Assembly: GCF_035917455.1 (NCBI RefSeq)
Contig: NZ_CP109078.1
Coordinates: 6,742,001 to 6,806,000 of the forward strand
Origin: Micromonospora sp. NBC_01796
GTDB taxonomy: Bacteria > Actinomycetota > Actinomycetes > Mycobacteriales > Micromonosporaceae
Direction: 5' to 3'
DNA length: 64,000 bases
How positions within the stretch are numbered: the stretch's first letter is position 1; each line of letters begins with the position of its first letter. Under the pieces are notes generated by a model. The model made no database searches. It saw only the letters and a list, made by a program, of their open reading frames with translations, and had not been told where the DNA came from. The position numbers and the translations under genes were made by a program. Shown here one piece after another: positions 1 to 8,409 of the stretch.

Positions 1-1054
1 CGCCGGCGGTGTTGGTGAAGCCGGGCTTGGCGTCCTGCGAACCGGCCCAGGTCTGGGCCCGCAGCTGGGTGGCGGTCGAGCCGAGCGACTGGATCTGGGT
101 CACCATGATGTTGTCGTTCGCGGCGGTCCAGGTTCTCATCGACACCGGTACCCCGCCGATGGTCATCGACGTGGTGATCTCCCCGGTGAGGGTGTTCTGC
201 TCCTCCAGGAACGGCCCGGACGGTACGGGCGGCGCCGAGCCGGGGGCGTACAGCTCGAACTGACCGATCCGGGCGCGCGGGTTGTTGGTCGAGTCGGGCG
301 TCGTACCCTGGGTCGGCTCGCTCAGGGTGACCCGGACGTAGCGGGCGCTGACCGAGGAGATGGTCCGGTCGGTGAGGCTCGCCGTGTTGTTGGTGACGGT
401 GTCCACCGTGGTCCAGGTCGAGCCGTTGCCGACCTGGACGACGAAGTTCTTCGAGTTGTTGGCGGTCTCGTTCGGCCGGGCCGCCCCGTCGTGCCGGATC
501 ACCCAGCGGCCGATGGTCCTGGCCGAGCCGAGGTCGAGGGTGAGCGTCTGCGGCTTGCCGACGTCGGAGACCCAGCCCTCGTAGCCGGCGGCCCACTGGC
601 CGTTCACCGCCCGGCTCGGCGGGAAGCTCGGGTGGCTGGTGGTCGCCGTGGCGGTGGCGCCGAGGGCGAGGTTGCCCGACGGCGTGGCGGTGACCGGCGC
701 GATCGTCACCCCGCCCAGCGCCACCAGCGACGGGTTCGGGTTACCGGCCCAGAAGTTGCCCTTGGACAGGTAGAAGGTCTTGTAGCCGTCGCCGCCGCCG
801 GAGGTGACGCCGATGTCGCCGTTGCCGAGCAGTGCGGTGTTCGGCATCGTCCGCGACACCGACTCGCTGTACGCCTGGTTGGTCCAGCGTCCCTTGACGC
901 CGCCGAGCAACTGCTGGATCTCGGCCCACTGCTGCTCGGGGGTGGGTGGTGCCGCCTGGGCCGGGGCGGGTGCCACCACGAGCGTGCCGACGACGGTGAC
1001 GAGCAGGGCTGTGGAGAGGGCCCTGCGGCACCGCTGTTGTCGTTTGCTGGTCAC
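1..1054 (-). CDS. Secreted glycoside hydrolase-like protein with discoidin domain, 3' end outside window
   Basis: About 351 codons are visible; the C-terminus lies beyond the window edge. The start is a GTG at 1054 with an AAAGGA ribosome site just upstream. The first 34 residues form a signal peptide (basic start, hydrophobic core, AQA before a likely cut), so the protein is exported. Around residue 75 a GNGDIGV motif recalls the N-terminal domain of GH95-type enzymes. Residues about 115-245 form an F5/8 type C (discoidin/CBM32) module, inserted early rather than at the end. It heads a minus-strand locus with a second hydrolase and a sugar importer, so glycan trimming outside the cell is the likely role. 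The catalytic domain is not in view, so family assignment is tentative. Confidence 0.7.
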   Translation of the reverse strand, partial: MTSKRQQRCRRALSTALLVTVVGTLVVAPAPAQAAPPTPEQQWAEIQQLLGGVKGRWTNQAYSESVSRTMPNTALLGNGDIGVTSGGGDGYKTFYLSKGNFWAGNPNPSLVALGGVTIAPVTATPSGNLALGATATATTSHPSFPPSRAVNGQWAAGYEGWVSDVGKPQTLTLDLGSARTIGRWVIRHDGAARPNETANNSKNFVVQVGNGSTWTTVDTVTNNTASLTDRTISSVSARYVRVTLSEPTQGTTPDSTNNPRARIGQFELYAPGSAPPVPSGPFLEEQNTLTGEITTSMTIGGVPVSMRTWTAANDNIMVTQIQSLGSTATQLRAQTWAGSQDAKPGFTNTAG

Positions 1055-1134
1055 GGAATGTCCTTTCTGGGACGGGCGGGGGTCTTCCGTGTCCACCGGT
1101 GGCCGAATGCGGAACAGCGCCGGACCGCTGGGGT

Positions 1135-3834
1135 CTAGGGCTGCGCGTCCGCGGGCGATCGGACCGGCGCGACGTTGAGGTTGGACAGGACGCCGACACC
1201 CGGACGGTGGCGGGTGGTGGGTTCGGCGTCGGTGCCGAGGTCGGCGAAGGTGGGCTCGAAGTCGAACAGGGCGGCCAGGACCGCCTCGGCGGTGGCGGCA
1301 CCGGCGATCGAGTCGCGGTTGGAGACCCCGCGTTCGGCCACCCGTACCCGGATGTCGGTCGGATCCCGGTCGAGGATCTCCATCGCCTGCCCCCACAGCG
1401 CCCCGGACGCCGACTCCGGGGTCAGCCGGAGCAGTCCGATGGCGAGGTCGGGGCGGCCGAGCCGGGCGAGCCCGTGCGCGGTCACCCCCGGCCAGGCGCC
1501 GAACGCCCCGCCGGCCCCGTGGTCCGGCCGGTCGGAACTCTCCGCGACCGGATCGTCCTTGGCCAGCGCCCGCATCCAGGTCCCGGTGAGCAGGTGCCCG
1601 GTGACGAAGTCGACCATCTCCCGGCGCCGGGTCGGGCCGAGTTCGGCGTGCAGCGCCGAGGCGACCAGCCCGAAGTCGAGGCTGTGGCCGATGGTCTCGG
1701 TCCGGTCCGGATGCCGGACCGACCACCGGCCCCCGTCGACGTACAGGTCGAGGACGGCGGCGGCGAGCGTCTCCGCCTCGCCCTGCGCCCGTGCCGCGTC
1801 GTCGGGTCGACCGCGCAACCGGTACAGGCCGGCGAGGGAACGCATCATCGTCACGTAGCCGGCGTTGAGGGAGGCGATCACGTTGATGTAGTTCGGTACG
1901 CACTCCAGCACCCGCCAGGCGTCGTCGCCGAAGTCGGCCAGCACGCCGCCGGTGGCCGTACGACGCCGGTCCCGCCAGCCGTACGCGAGCCGCTCCACGT
2001 GGTCTGCGACGGTCGCCGAACCCGCCCTCTCGTCGAGGAATCCCAGGTCACCGGTGACGCAGACGTAGTGTTCGACCAGCCGGAACAGGGACAGGTCGGT
2101 GGACGCGTACTCGTTGCCCAGCGGGCCGCCCCGCCGGGTGTCGAAACCGAACGAGTCCCGGTACGGCCCGCCCAGCGCCCGCAGCAGCCACGCCCTGAGC
2201 CCGACCGGTTCGAGCAGCGCGTACATCCGGCTCCACTCGCTGTGGTCCCAGTAGAACGTGGTGGTCGGGCCGAGCCGGGGTCCGCCGGTCAGGAAGACCG
2301 GTTCGGTCGGGCTGGCGTTCAGGTTGCGCATGTAGAGCACGAGCAGGGCGCCCATGTAGTAGGCGCGGCCGAGCTGCGGGTCGTCCGCCCGGAAGGTGGG
2401 CAGGTGCCCGCTGAAGTCGCCGTTGTCGGGGGTGAACATGTTGCGCCAGTGCCGGCGTATCCCGTACTCGGTCTCGGCCATCGTCTCGTCGAAGGTCGCC
2501 GCGGCACCGCGGGCCGCCCCGGTCACCTCGGCCGGGTCGGTGCCGTAGGCGCAGACCACCCCGAGGGTGCGGGTCTCGCCGGGTGCGAGCGCCAGGGACC
2601 AGGTCGCCCGCGCACCCGCGCCGGTGACGCTCAGGTCGCCGGGCGCGGTCGAGAAGGCGTACGCCGCCCGCGCGGCCGAGTGGGTGTCGGCGGTGACCGC
2701 GACCCCGTCGGTGATGGTGGTGCCCCAGCGCCGGGACCGCGACCAGTGTTCGGTGGTGGTCGCGACCGGGGTGCCGTCGAGCAGCAGGGTGACCCGGTGG
2801 TTGGTGAGCAGGACGGCGATCCGGTGCCAGGCGCCGGTCACCAGCGGGGTGTCGGCGTGCTCGACCTCGCCGGAGATGCCGAACCAGAGCCCGTCGGCGT
2901 CGATGCCGAGTTGGAGCGAGTCCGGGTGGTTGCCGTGGGTGAGGATGACACCCGGCTCGGTCAGCGTGTCCGGCCGGAACTCGAAGCTCAGTACCAGGCC
3001 GTCGCGCAGTTCGAAGCCGTCCAGGTCGACCCGGGTGGTCGGCTCCAGCTCGACCGGGTCGGCGAACTCGAAGACCGTACCGCCGTCGGCCGGGCCGCAG
3101 TGCAGGTTCCGGATCCCACCACGGGCCGCGTCCCGGTGCGGGTAGACGGTGTCCTCGCTGACGTGCCGGGGCAGCTCGTACTGCATCAGCATCGGCGCCC
3201 GGTCCTCGTCGCGCTGGATGCCGGGCAGGCGGGGGCGGCCGAGACGGACCCGCCGGGGGCCGGGGCCGAGCAGGTACGGCGCCCCGTCCCGGGCCGGGCG
3301 GGTGGCGTCCCGGATCCGTTCCAGGGTGATGAAGTCGTGGTGGTCGCCGTTGGTCCAGGGCACGTCGTAGAGCCAGCCCCAGCCCACCTCGGTCGCCGTG
3401 AGCAGCGCGAACAGGTCCTGGGTGACCGTGTACGTGGCCGCCGAGTCCTGCTCGTTGGTGACCTGCACCCGCCAGAGCAGCAGGTTTCGCGACAGCGCCA
3501 TCCGGGTGTCGGTGCGTACGGACACCCGCTCGCCCCGGTGCTCCCGCTGAACGCCCCACGGCTTCCACCGGAAGCGCTGGGCGTCCGGCACGACGCCGTC
3601 CACCCGCAGTACCCCCGTGTGGTAGCCGAACGAGTACGGCGGCGCGGCCAGCCAGGACAGTGAGGTCAGGTCGTGGTTGACGTGCCCCTGCCCCTGTTGG
3701 TTGCGCAGCGAGGGCAGGTGGGCGAGTTCGGCGGCGTCGACCCACTCGCCGGCCACCTCGTCCAGGTCCGGTACGCCCACCGGCAGCGTGCCGTCGTCCC
3801 GTACGCGACGGGTGGGTTGCGCGGTCGTGGTCAC
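1135..3834 (-). CDS. Large (alpha/alpha)6-barrel glycoside hydrolase, MGH1/GH63-like, with LamG-like insert
   Basis: This 899-residue protein starts at the GTG at 3834, overlapping the stop of the upstream permease by four bases; longer readings run into that permease. No signal peptide is visible, so it probably acts in the cytoplasm on imported sugar. Residues about 1-250 are a beta-rich N-terminal domain, about 253-365 a LamG/concanavalin-like segment, and about 455-800 a helical toroid of the MGH1/GH63/GH37 type (FYWDHSEWSRMYALLEP near 530, then a glycine-rich acidic stretch DRPDHGAGGAFGAWPG). Translational coupling with the importer suggests that it hydrolyses the transported oligosaccharide. 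Substrate cannot be named. The lectin-like insert between domains is unusual. Confidence 0.7.
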   Translation of the reverse strand: MTTTAQPTRRVRDDGTLPVGVPDLDEVAGEWVDAAELAHLPSLRNQQGQGHVNHDLTSLSWLAAPPYSFGYHTGVLRVDGVVPDAQRFRWKPWGVQREHRGERVSVRTDTRMALSRNLLLWRVQVTNEQDSAATYTVTQDLFALLTATEVGWGWLYDVPWTNGDHHDFITLERIRDATRPARDGAPYLLGPGPRRVRLGRPRLPGIQRDEDRAPMLMQYELPRHVSEDTVYPHRDAARGGIRNLHCGPADGGTVFEFADPVELEPTTRVDLDGFELRDGLVLSFEFRPDTLTEPGVILTHGNHPDSLQLGIDADGLWFGISGEVEHADTPLVTGAWHRIAVLLTNHRVTLLLDGTPVATTTEHWSRSRRWGTTITDGVAVTADTHSAARAAYAFSTAPGDLSVTGAGARATWSLALAPGETRTLGVVCAYGTDPAEVTGAARGAAATFDETMAETEYGIRRHWRNMFTPDNGDFSGHLPTFRADDPQLGRAYYMGALLVLYMRNLNASPTEPVFLTGGPRLGPTTTFYWDHSEWSRMYALLEPVGLRAWLLRALGGPYRDSFGFDTRRGGPLGNEYASTDLSLFRLVEHYVCVTGDLGFLDERAGSATVADHVERLAYGWRDRRRTATGGVLADFGDDAWRVLECVPNYINVIASLNAGYVTMMRSLAGLYRLRGRPDDAARAQGEAETLAAAVLDLYVDGGRWSVRHPDRTETIGHSLDFGLVASALHAELGPTRRREMVDFVTGHLLTGTWMRALAKDDPVAESSDRPDHGAGGAFGAWPGVTAHGLARLGRPDLAIGLLRLTPESASGALWGQAMEILDRDPTDIRVRVAERGVSNRDSIAGAATAEAVLAALFDFEPTFADLGTDAEPTTRHRPGVGVLSNLNVAPVRSPADAQP

Positions 3835-4667
3835 TTGGTCGACCCCGCGGTCAGGCCGGCGATGAACTGCTTCTGCACGGCCAGGTAACCCAGCACTGGG
3901 ACGATCGCGGCGAGGAACATGATGCCGAACAACTGCCCGTAGTCCACGGAATACTGTCCAATCGTCAGGTACAGGCCGGTGGTGATGGTCTGACCCTGCA
4001 ACGGGCCGAGAATGAAGAGCGGGTTCAGGAAGTCGTTCCAGATCCAGAGCGACGAGAAGATCGCCACCGTCGCGGTCGCCGGCCGGACCAGCGGCATCAC
4101 GATCTGCCACCAGATCCGTACCCCGCCGGCCCCGTCCAGGCGGGCCGCCTGGATGACCTCCTCCGGCACGGAGCGCATGAATCCGACGTAGACGAAGACG
4201 GCGAAGGAGAGGTAACCGCTGCCCAGGTTGGACAGGATCAGGCCGGGGTAGCTGTGGTCGAGACCGACCCAGGTGAGGATCTTGATGGTGGGTAGCAGGA
4301 TCACCTGCGGCGGAACCATCAGGCCCGCGGCGAGTGCGGTAAGCACCAGCGCCCGCGCCCTGGTCCGGCGTCGGGACAGGTAGAAGCTGAAGGCGGCGGC
4401 CAGCGGGATCAGCAGCACCACCGAGCAGACGACGGTGATCAGTGAGTTGCGCAGGCCGAGCTGGATCAGGTTGTCCGGCCGGCCGAGCGCGGTGCTCAGG
4501 TTGTCGATGGTCGGCGGGATCGGCAGCGACGCCGGGCTGCGCAGGATGTCCGGCTGGGCCTTGAACGCGTTGACGATCATCAGGTAGATCGGCGCGACGA
4601 AGACCAGGATGACGGCGGCGGCGACGAGCACGCGTATCCGGGGTCGGAGCCGGCGGATGGCGGTCAC
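3831..4667 (-). CDS. Carbohydrate ABC transporter permease, MalG-type (CUT1)
   Basis: A 278-residue inner-membrane protein with about six membrane spans. The start is a GTG at 4667 overlapping the previous stop by four bases. The EAA loop that docks the ATPase is visible as EVIQAARLDGAGGVRIWWQI followed by VMPL. It pairs with the MalF-type permease upstream and the binding protein at 5660. No ATP-binding subunit is encoded here; CUT1 importers in actinomycetes often share one MsiK-type ATPase encoded elsewhere, which is the likely arrangement (inference). Confidence 0.92.
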   Translation of the reverse strand: MTAIRRLRPRIRVLVAAAVILVFVAPIYLMIVNAFKAQPDILRSPASLPIPPTIDNLSTALGRPDNLIQLGLRNSLITVVCSVVLLIPLAAAFSFYLSRRRTRARALVLTALAAGLMVPPQVILLPTIKILTWVGLDHSYPGLILSNLGSGYLSFAVFVYVGFMRSVPEEVIQAARLDGAGGVRIWWQIVMPLVRPATATVAIFSSLWIWNDFLNPLFILGPLQGQTITTGLYLTIGQYSVDYGQLFGIMFLAAIVPVLGYLAVQKQFIAGLTAGSTK

Positions 4668-5572
4668 AGGTTCACCTCTCGGCGGCGCAGCACGTTGGTC
4701 ACCGACAGCGCGATCACCGCGGAGAGCAGGAGCAGCACCATCGCGACCGAGGAGGCGTACCCGAACCGGTCGGAGGTGAAGGCGAGCTGCACGATGTAGA
4801 GCGCGGTGGACTGGGTGGAGTTGGCCGGACCGCCGCCGGTCAGTACGGCGATCACGTCGTAGAGCTTCAGCACGGTGATCAGCGAGATGGTGACGCTGAT
4901 GGTGGTTCCTGGGGCGATCATGGGCCAGATGACCCGGGTGAACCGCTGCCGGCGGTTCACCCCGTCCAGGGCGGCCATGTCGTGCAGTTCCAGCGGGATG
5001 TTCTGCAACGCGGCGAGGTAGACCACGGTGGTGAAGCCGGTGAGGATCCAGGCGACGACGACCCCGATGGAGAACAGAGCCGCGTTCGGGCTGCCCAGCC
5101 AGGCGAACGGTTCGTCGATCAGCCCGAGTCGTTGCAGGACGTGGTTGAGCAGCCCGTCCTGGGTCAGGATGGTCTGCCACACGAAGCCGACGATCACGCC
5201 GGAGAGGACCTGGGGCAGGAAGGCGACCGTACGCATCACCCGGTAGCTGAGCGTGGTCCGGTTGAGCATCATGGCGAACAGCACGCCGACGGCGTTCGCC
5301 GCGACGGTCACGCCGACGGCCAGGATGAGGGTGAAGACGAGGCTCGCCCGGAGCTGGGTGTCCCCGACCGCCTCGCGGTAGTTGTCCAGGCCCACGAAGC
5401 TGCTCGTGGCCCGCAGCGGGTTCTCGTTGGTGAAACTGCTGCGCAGGCTGAGCAGAAGCGGCAGTACGAGAAAGCACACGTACAGTCCGAACGCGACCGC
5501 GGCTATGGCGAACAGCCCGCGGTTCTCCCGGCGTACTCCGCCGCGCCTGCGTGCTCGACTCGTCCGAGTCAA
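4664..5572 (-). CDS. Carbohydrate ABC transporter permease, MalF/UgpA-type
   Basis: A 302-residue membrane protein with a basic N-terminus (RARRRGGVRRENRG) followed by six predicted spans. The EAA loop reads ELHDMAALDGVNRRQRFTRV then IWPM. It lies 87 bases downstream of the binding-protein gene, with a strong hairpin in the gap, and overlaps the next permease by four bases. It is the partner subunit of that permease in a sugar importer. Confidence 0.92.
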   Translation of the reverse strand: MTRTSRARRRGGVRRENRGLFAIAAVAFGLYVCFLVLPLLLSLRSSFTNENPLRATSSFVGLDNYREAVGDTQLRASLVFTLILAVGVTVAANAVGVLFAMMLNRTTLSYRVMRTVAFLPQVLSGVIVGFVWQTILTQDGLLNHVLQRLGLIDEPFAWLGSPNAALFSIGVVVAWILTGFTTVVYLAALQNIPLELHDMAALDGVNRRQRFTRVIWPMIAPGTTISVTISLITVLKLYDVIAVLTGGGPANSTQSTALYIVQLAFTSDRFGYASSVAMVLLLLSAVIALSVTNVLRRREVNL

Positions 5573-5589
5573 GATGTCACTTCCTTAGC

Positions 5590-5623
5590 CCGGGTCGGGG
5601 TCCGGCGAGGAACCCCGACCCGG
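5590..5623 (-). terminator. Intercistronic hairpin between binding protein and permease genes
   Basis: Perfect 12-base arms, CCGGGTCGGGGT at 5590-5601 and ACCCCGACCCGG at 5612-5623, with a 10-base loop. There is no T-run. It sits in the only real gap of the transporter operon. Such elements commonly cause partial termination or protect the upstream mRNA, giving more binding protein than permease. Confidence 0.65.
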
Positions 5624-5659
5624 TTGGTCCGGTTGCCGGTGAGGGATGGTCGGGGGCGA

Positions 5660-6928
5660 CTACTTGGTCGCGGTGTCCCAGGCCTTGTCGAGCTTGGTGA
5701 GTTCGCCCTTGACGTCGGAGCTGGTGAACAGCGCCTGGCTGGCGGCGTAGAAGTCGTTGTTGACCCCCGGCGGCAGCGCGTCGTCGTTGGTGGCCCAACT
5801 GATCGAGCTAACCTTGGTGTTCTCGTCGGTGACGTACCTGTACGAGTCCTTGAACACCTGGGTCACGGTCACCCCGTAGTCGTCCAGGGTCTTGTCCTTG
5901 AGCATCGGGAAGGCGCCGTCACCCTCGATCAGGGCCTTGAGGTTCTTCGGGTCCAGCGACCAGGCCTGGGCGAACTTGGTGGCGCCGGGGATGTCCCTGC
6001 TCTTGGCGCTGATCGCCATCGAGCCGCCGACGGTGAACGGGATGACCAGTGAGCCGTCGTCGGTCGGCCACGGGAAGACGCCGAAGTTGTCCGCCGTCTC
6101 CTTCGGCACCGAGCCGAGGAACCAGCTACCCATCGGGTACATGGCGGACTTGCCGCCGGTGAACCGGGTGATCGAGTCGGCGTACTTCACGCCGAGGGCG
6201 CCCTTGTCGAAGTACCCGTTGCCGACCAGGGTGCGGTACTTGTCGACCGCGGTGACGACGTTGTCGTCGGTGAACTTGACCTTGCCGGCGTACCGGTCCT
6301 GGAGCCAGTTGGGGTTCTTGCCCAGCACGTCGGCGCTGATGATGCCGACCAGCGGCATGCCGGCCGCGAACGGGTCGGCGCCGCCCAGCTCGATCGGGTT
6401 GACCCCGGCGGCCTTGAGCTTGTCGCAGACGGCCAGGAACTCGGCCCAGGTCTTCGGCGGCTGCACCCCGGCCCTGGTGAAGAGTTCCTTGTTGTAGAAG
6501 ACCTGGGGGATGACCTGGGAGTTGGTCGGTGGGATGTAGACCTTGCCCTTGAGCGCGTTGCCCTCGGGCAGCAGGAAGTTGGCGTTCACCCAGGTCTGGT
6601 CGTACGGCTGGAGCAGGCCGGCGCCGACGAAGTTCGCCGGGGTGATCGACTGGAGCAGGTCGGGGAACTGGCCGGAGGCCTGGAGCTGCTTGGCGTACGC
6701 GTCCCGGTCGGTGTTCGGCGAGGTGATCCGATTGATCTTCACGCCGGGTGCCTGCTGCTGGGCGGAGGCGATCGAGTCGTTCCAGAAGGTGGACGTGAGG
6801 CTGGGCGTCTCGAACGTCAGGTAGGTCAACGTGCTCTCGCCGCCGCCGCTGCTGTCGCTGCTGGAGCAGGCGGTGGTGAGGGCGAGCGCGCCGATGAGGC
6901 ACGCCGCCAACAGGGGCTTGCGTATCAA
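5660..6928 (-). CDS. Extracellular sugar-binding lipoprotein (ABC family 1)
   Basis: Solute-binding protein of a CUT1 importer. The start is set here at a TTG (6928), because AGGAGG lies six bases before it at 6940-6935; an in-frame ATG at 6949 would place that ribosome site inside the gene. From the TTG the protein is 422 residues and opens MIRKPLLAACLIGALALTTA followed by Cys, a compact lipoprotein signal with lipobox LTTAC. A Ser/Gly-rich tether follows, then the two-lobed binding fold (EFLAVCDKLKAAGVNPIELG is typical). It is anchored outside the membrane and delivers sugar to the permeases. The upstream palindrome at 7021 probably governs expression. Confidence 0.9.
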   Translation of the reverse strand: MIRKPLLAACLIGALALTTACSSSDSSGGGESTLTYLTFETPSLTSTFWNDSIASAQQQAPGVKINRITSPNTDRDAYAKQLQASGQFPDLLQSITPANFVGAGLLQPYDQTWVNANFLLPEGNALKGKVYIPPTNSQVIPQVFYNKELFTRAGVQPPKTWAEFLAVCDKLKAAGVNPIELGGADPFAAGMPLVGIISADVLGKNPNWLQDRYAGKVKFTDDNVVTAVDKYRTLVGNGYFDKGALGVKYADSITRFTGGKSAMYPMGSWFLGSVPKETADNFGVFPWPTDDGSLVIPFTVGGSMAISAKSRDIPGATKFAQAWSLDPKNLKALIEGDGAFPMLKDKTLDDYGVTVTQVFKDSYRYVTDENTKVSSISWATNDDALPPGVNNDFYAASQALFTSSDVKGELTKLDKAWDTATK

Positions 6929-7020
6929 GGAGGTCCTCCTGGCGATCATGGTGGGGGGTGCTGGAGTACCAGGCTGGCTCGCGGGGCAGACCCCGGGAGG
7001 GTTCCAGGGTGGCGGGTTGA

Positions 7021-7032
7021 GATAACGTTATC
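7021..7032. promoter_or_regulatory. LacI-type operator
   Basis: Perfect 12-base palindrome GATAACGTTATC with the central CG typical of LacI/GalR operators. It lies between the divergent binding-protein gene (start 6928) and the LacI gene (start 7135), so it could control both. A near-identical copy is at 8333. Confidence 0.8.
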
Positions 7033-7134
7033 CCGAGGATAGGAAGTTTCCGGGGCGTGTCAAGACTGTTGCTCTGATCGAAACTGAGCAGGTGCGGCAC
7101 CGCAGTCCGCAGGGCGAGAGGGAGAATCACGGCG

Positions 7135-8163
7135 ATGACTGAGCGTATGGCACAGGACACCGCCGGGCACCGCCGCCGCAAGCGGCCGACCATGCGGGAC
7201 GTGGCCCGGGAGGCCGGGGTGGCACTGCGTACCGTCTCGCGGGTGGTCAACGGTGACCCGACCGTCGGTCCGCACCTGGTCAGCCGGATCCGGGCGGCCA
7301 TCACCGCGCTCGACTACGAGCCCGACGAGCGGGCCCAGCAGTTGCGCCGGGGGGTCAGCGGGACCATCGGGGCGGCGGTCCGCAACCTCGCCGACGCCCA
7401 CCCGGTGCTCAGCGCCGTCGACCAGGCGGCGCGGGCCGCCCAGCTCACCGTCCTGGCGATGTCGACCGAGGACGAGGAGCAGCGCGAGCGCGAGGCGGTG
7501 ATGTCCATGTGCCGCCGCCGGGTGGACGGCATCATCCTGGAGCCGATCAGCGTCACCCACCAGTACCTGGCCGCGGAGGTCGCGGCCGGAATGCCGCTGG
7601 TCGCGGTGGACCGGCCGACCGGTGGGCTGGCCGCCGACACCGTGCTCTCGGACAACGCCGGCGGCATCGGCCTGGCCTTCCGCCACCTGGTCCAGCACGG
7701 TCACCAGCGGATCGCCTACATCGGCGACCACGAACGGATCTTCACCGGCCGGGAACGGGCCGCCGCCTTCCGGGCCTGTGTCACGGCGCACGGCGGCCCG
7801 CTGGACGGCATGGTGCACCCCGGCGCACTCGAACCGGCCCGGATCGCCGCCGCGCTGGAGACCGCCCTCGGTGGCCCGGCGCCGGCGACCGCGCTGATCA
7901 CCGGCAACGCCACCGCCACGGTGGAGGTGCTCCGGCGGCTCGGCGCCGACGCCGGCCGGCTCGCCCTGGTCGGCTTCGACGACTTCCTCCTCGCGGACCT
8001 GCTCCGCCCGGCACTCACCGTGGTGGCGCAGGACAGCGCCGCGATCGGGCGGACCGCGATAGAGCTGCTCCTGGCCCGGTCCGCCGACCCCTCCCGGCCG
8101 GTACAGAGCGTGACCGTGCCGGTGGAGTTGATCCCGCGCGGTTCCGGCGAGCTGCGCCCGTAG
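7135..8163 (+). CDS. LacI-family transcriptional repressor
   Basis: 342 residues. The N-terminal helix-turn-helix covers residues about 20-70 (MRDVAREAGVALRTVSRVVN), including the hinge segment that inserts into the centre of the operator. A periplasmic-binding-like sensor domain follows (VDGIILEPIS, LITGNATATVEVLRRLG, LALVGFDDF). It is divergent from the sugar importer, and matching palindromes lie on both sides of the gene. The simplest reading is a local repressor of the importer/hydrolase operon, itself, and the downstream CocE-type hydrolase, relieved by a sugar. The ATG at 7135 is preferred; an ATG four codons later is also possible. Confidence 0.93.
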   Translation: MTERMAQDTAGHRRRKRPTMRDVAREAGVALRTVSRVVNGDPTVGPHLVSRIRAAITALDYEPDERAQQLRRGVSGTIGAAVRNLADAHPVLSAVDQAARAAQLTVLAMSTEDEEQREREAVMSMCRRRVDGIILEPISVTHQYLAAEVAAGMPLVAVDRPTGGLAADTVLSDNAGGIGLAFRHLVQHGHQRIAYIGDHERIFTGRERAAAFRACVTAHGGPLDGMVHPGALEPARIAAALETALGGPAPATALITGNATATVEVLRRLGADAGRLALVGFDDFLLADLLRPALTVVAQDSAAIGRTAIELLLARSADPSRPVQSVTVPVELIPRGSGELRP

Positions 8164-8332
8164 CCGCAACGGGGTCCCTGTCCGGGTCCGGGACCGGGTC
8201 GTAGGCTGGCCCCCGTGCCCCCGCCCCGAACGCCGCAGTGCAACCTCCGCGCAACCGGCCGGAGCCGGACGGGAGGACCGTCGGACGACCGGCGGGCGAT
8301 CCGATCGTGCAGGCACCTCGGAACGGGTTCTA

Positions 8333-8344
8333 GATAACGTTATT
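8333..8344. promoter_or_regulatory. LacI-type operator, second copy
   Basis: GATAACGTTATT matches the 7021 operator at 11 of 12 positions. It ends 65 bases before the CocE-type hydrolase start at 8410, a normal place for a repressor site. Confidence 0.75.
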
Positions 8345-8409
8345 CCCACGGTCCGGACTCGCGCGGTCGCCGCCCGCCCCGGACCCGTACCTCCGGAAGG
8401 GACGGATCC

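Noticed and set aside
1099-3663. 854-codon plus-strand reading opposite the large glycoside hydrolase
   Set aside because: Antisense to a clear enzyme gene; rich in Arg, Gly, Pro and Val as expected of a GC-rich shadow frame.
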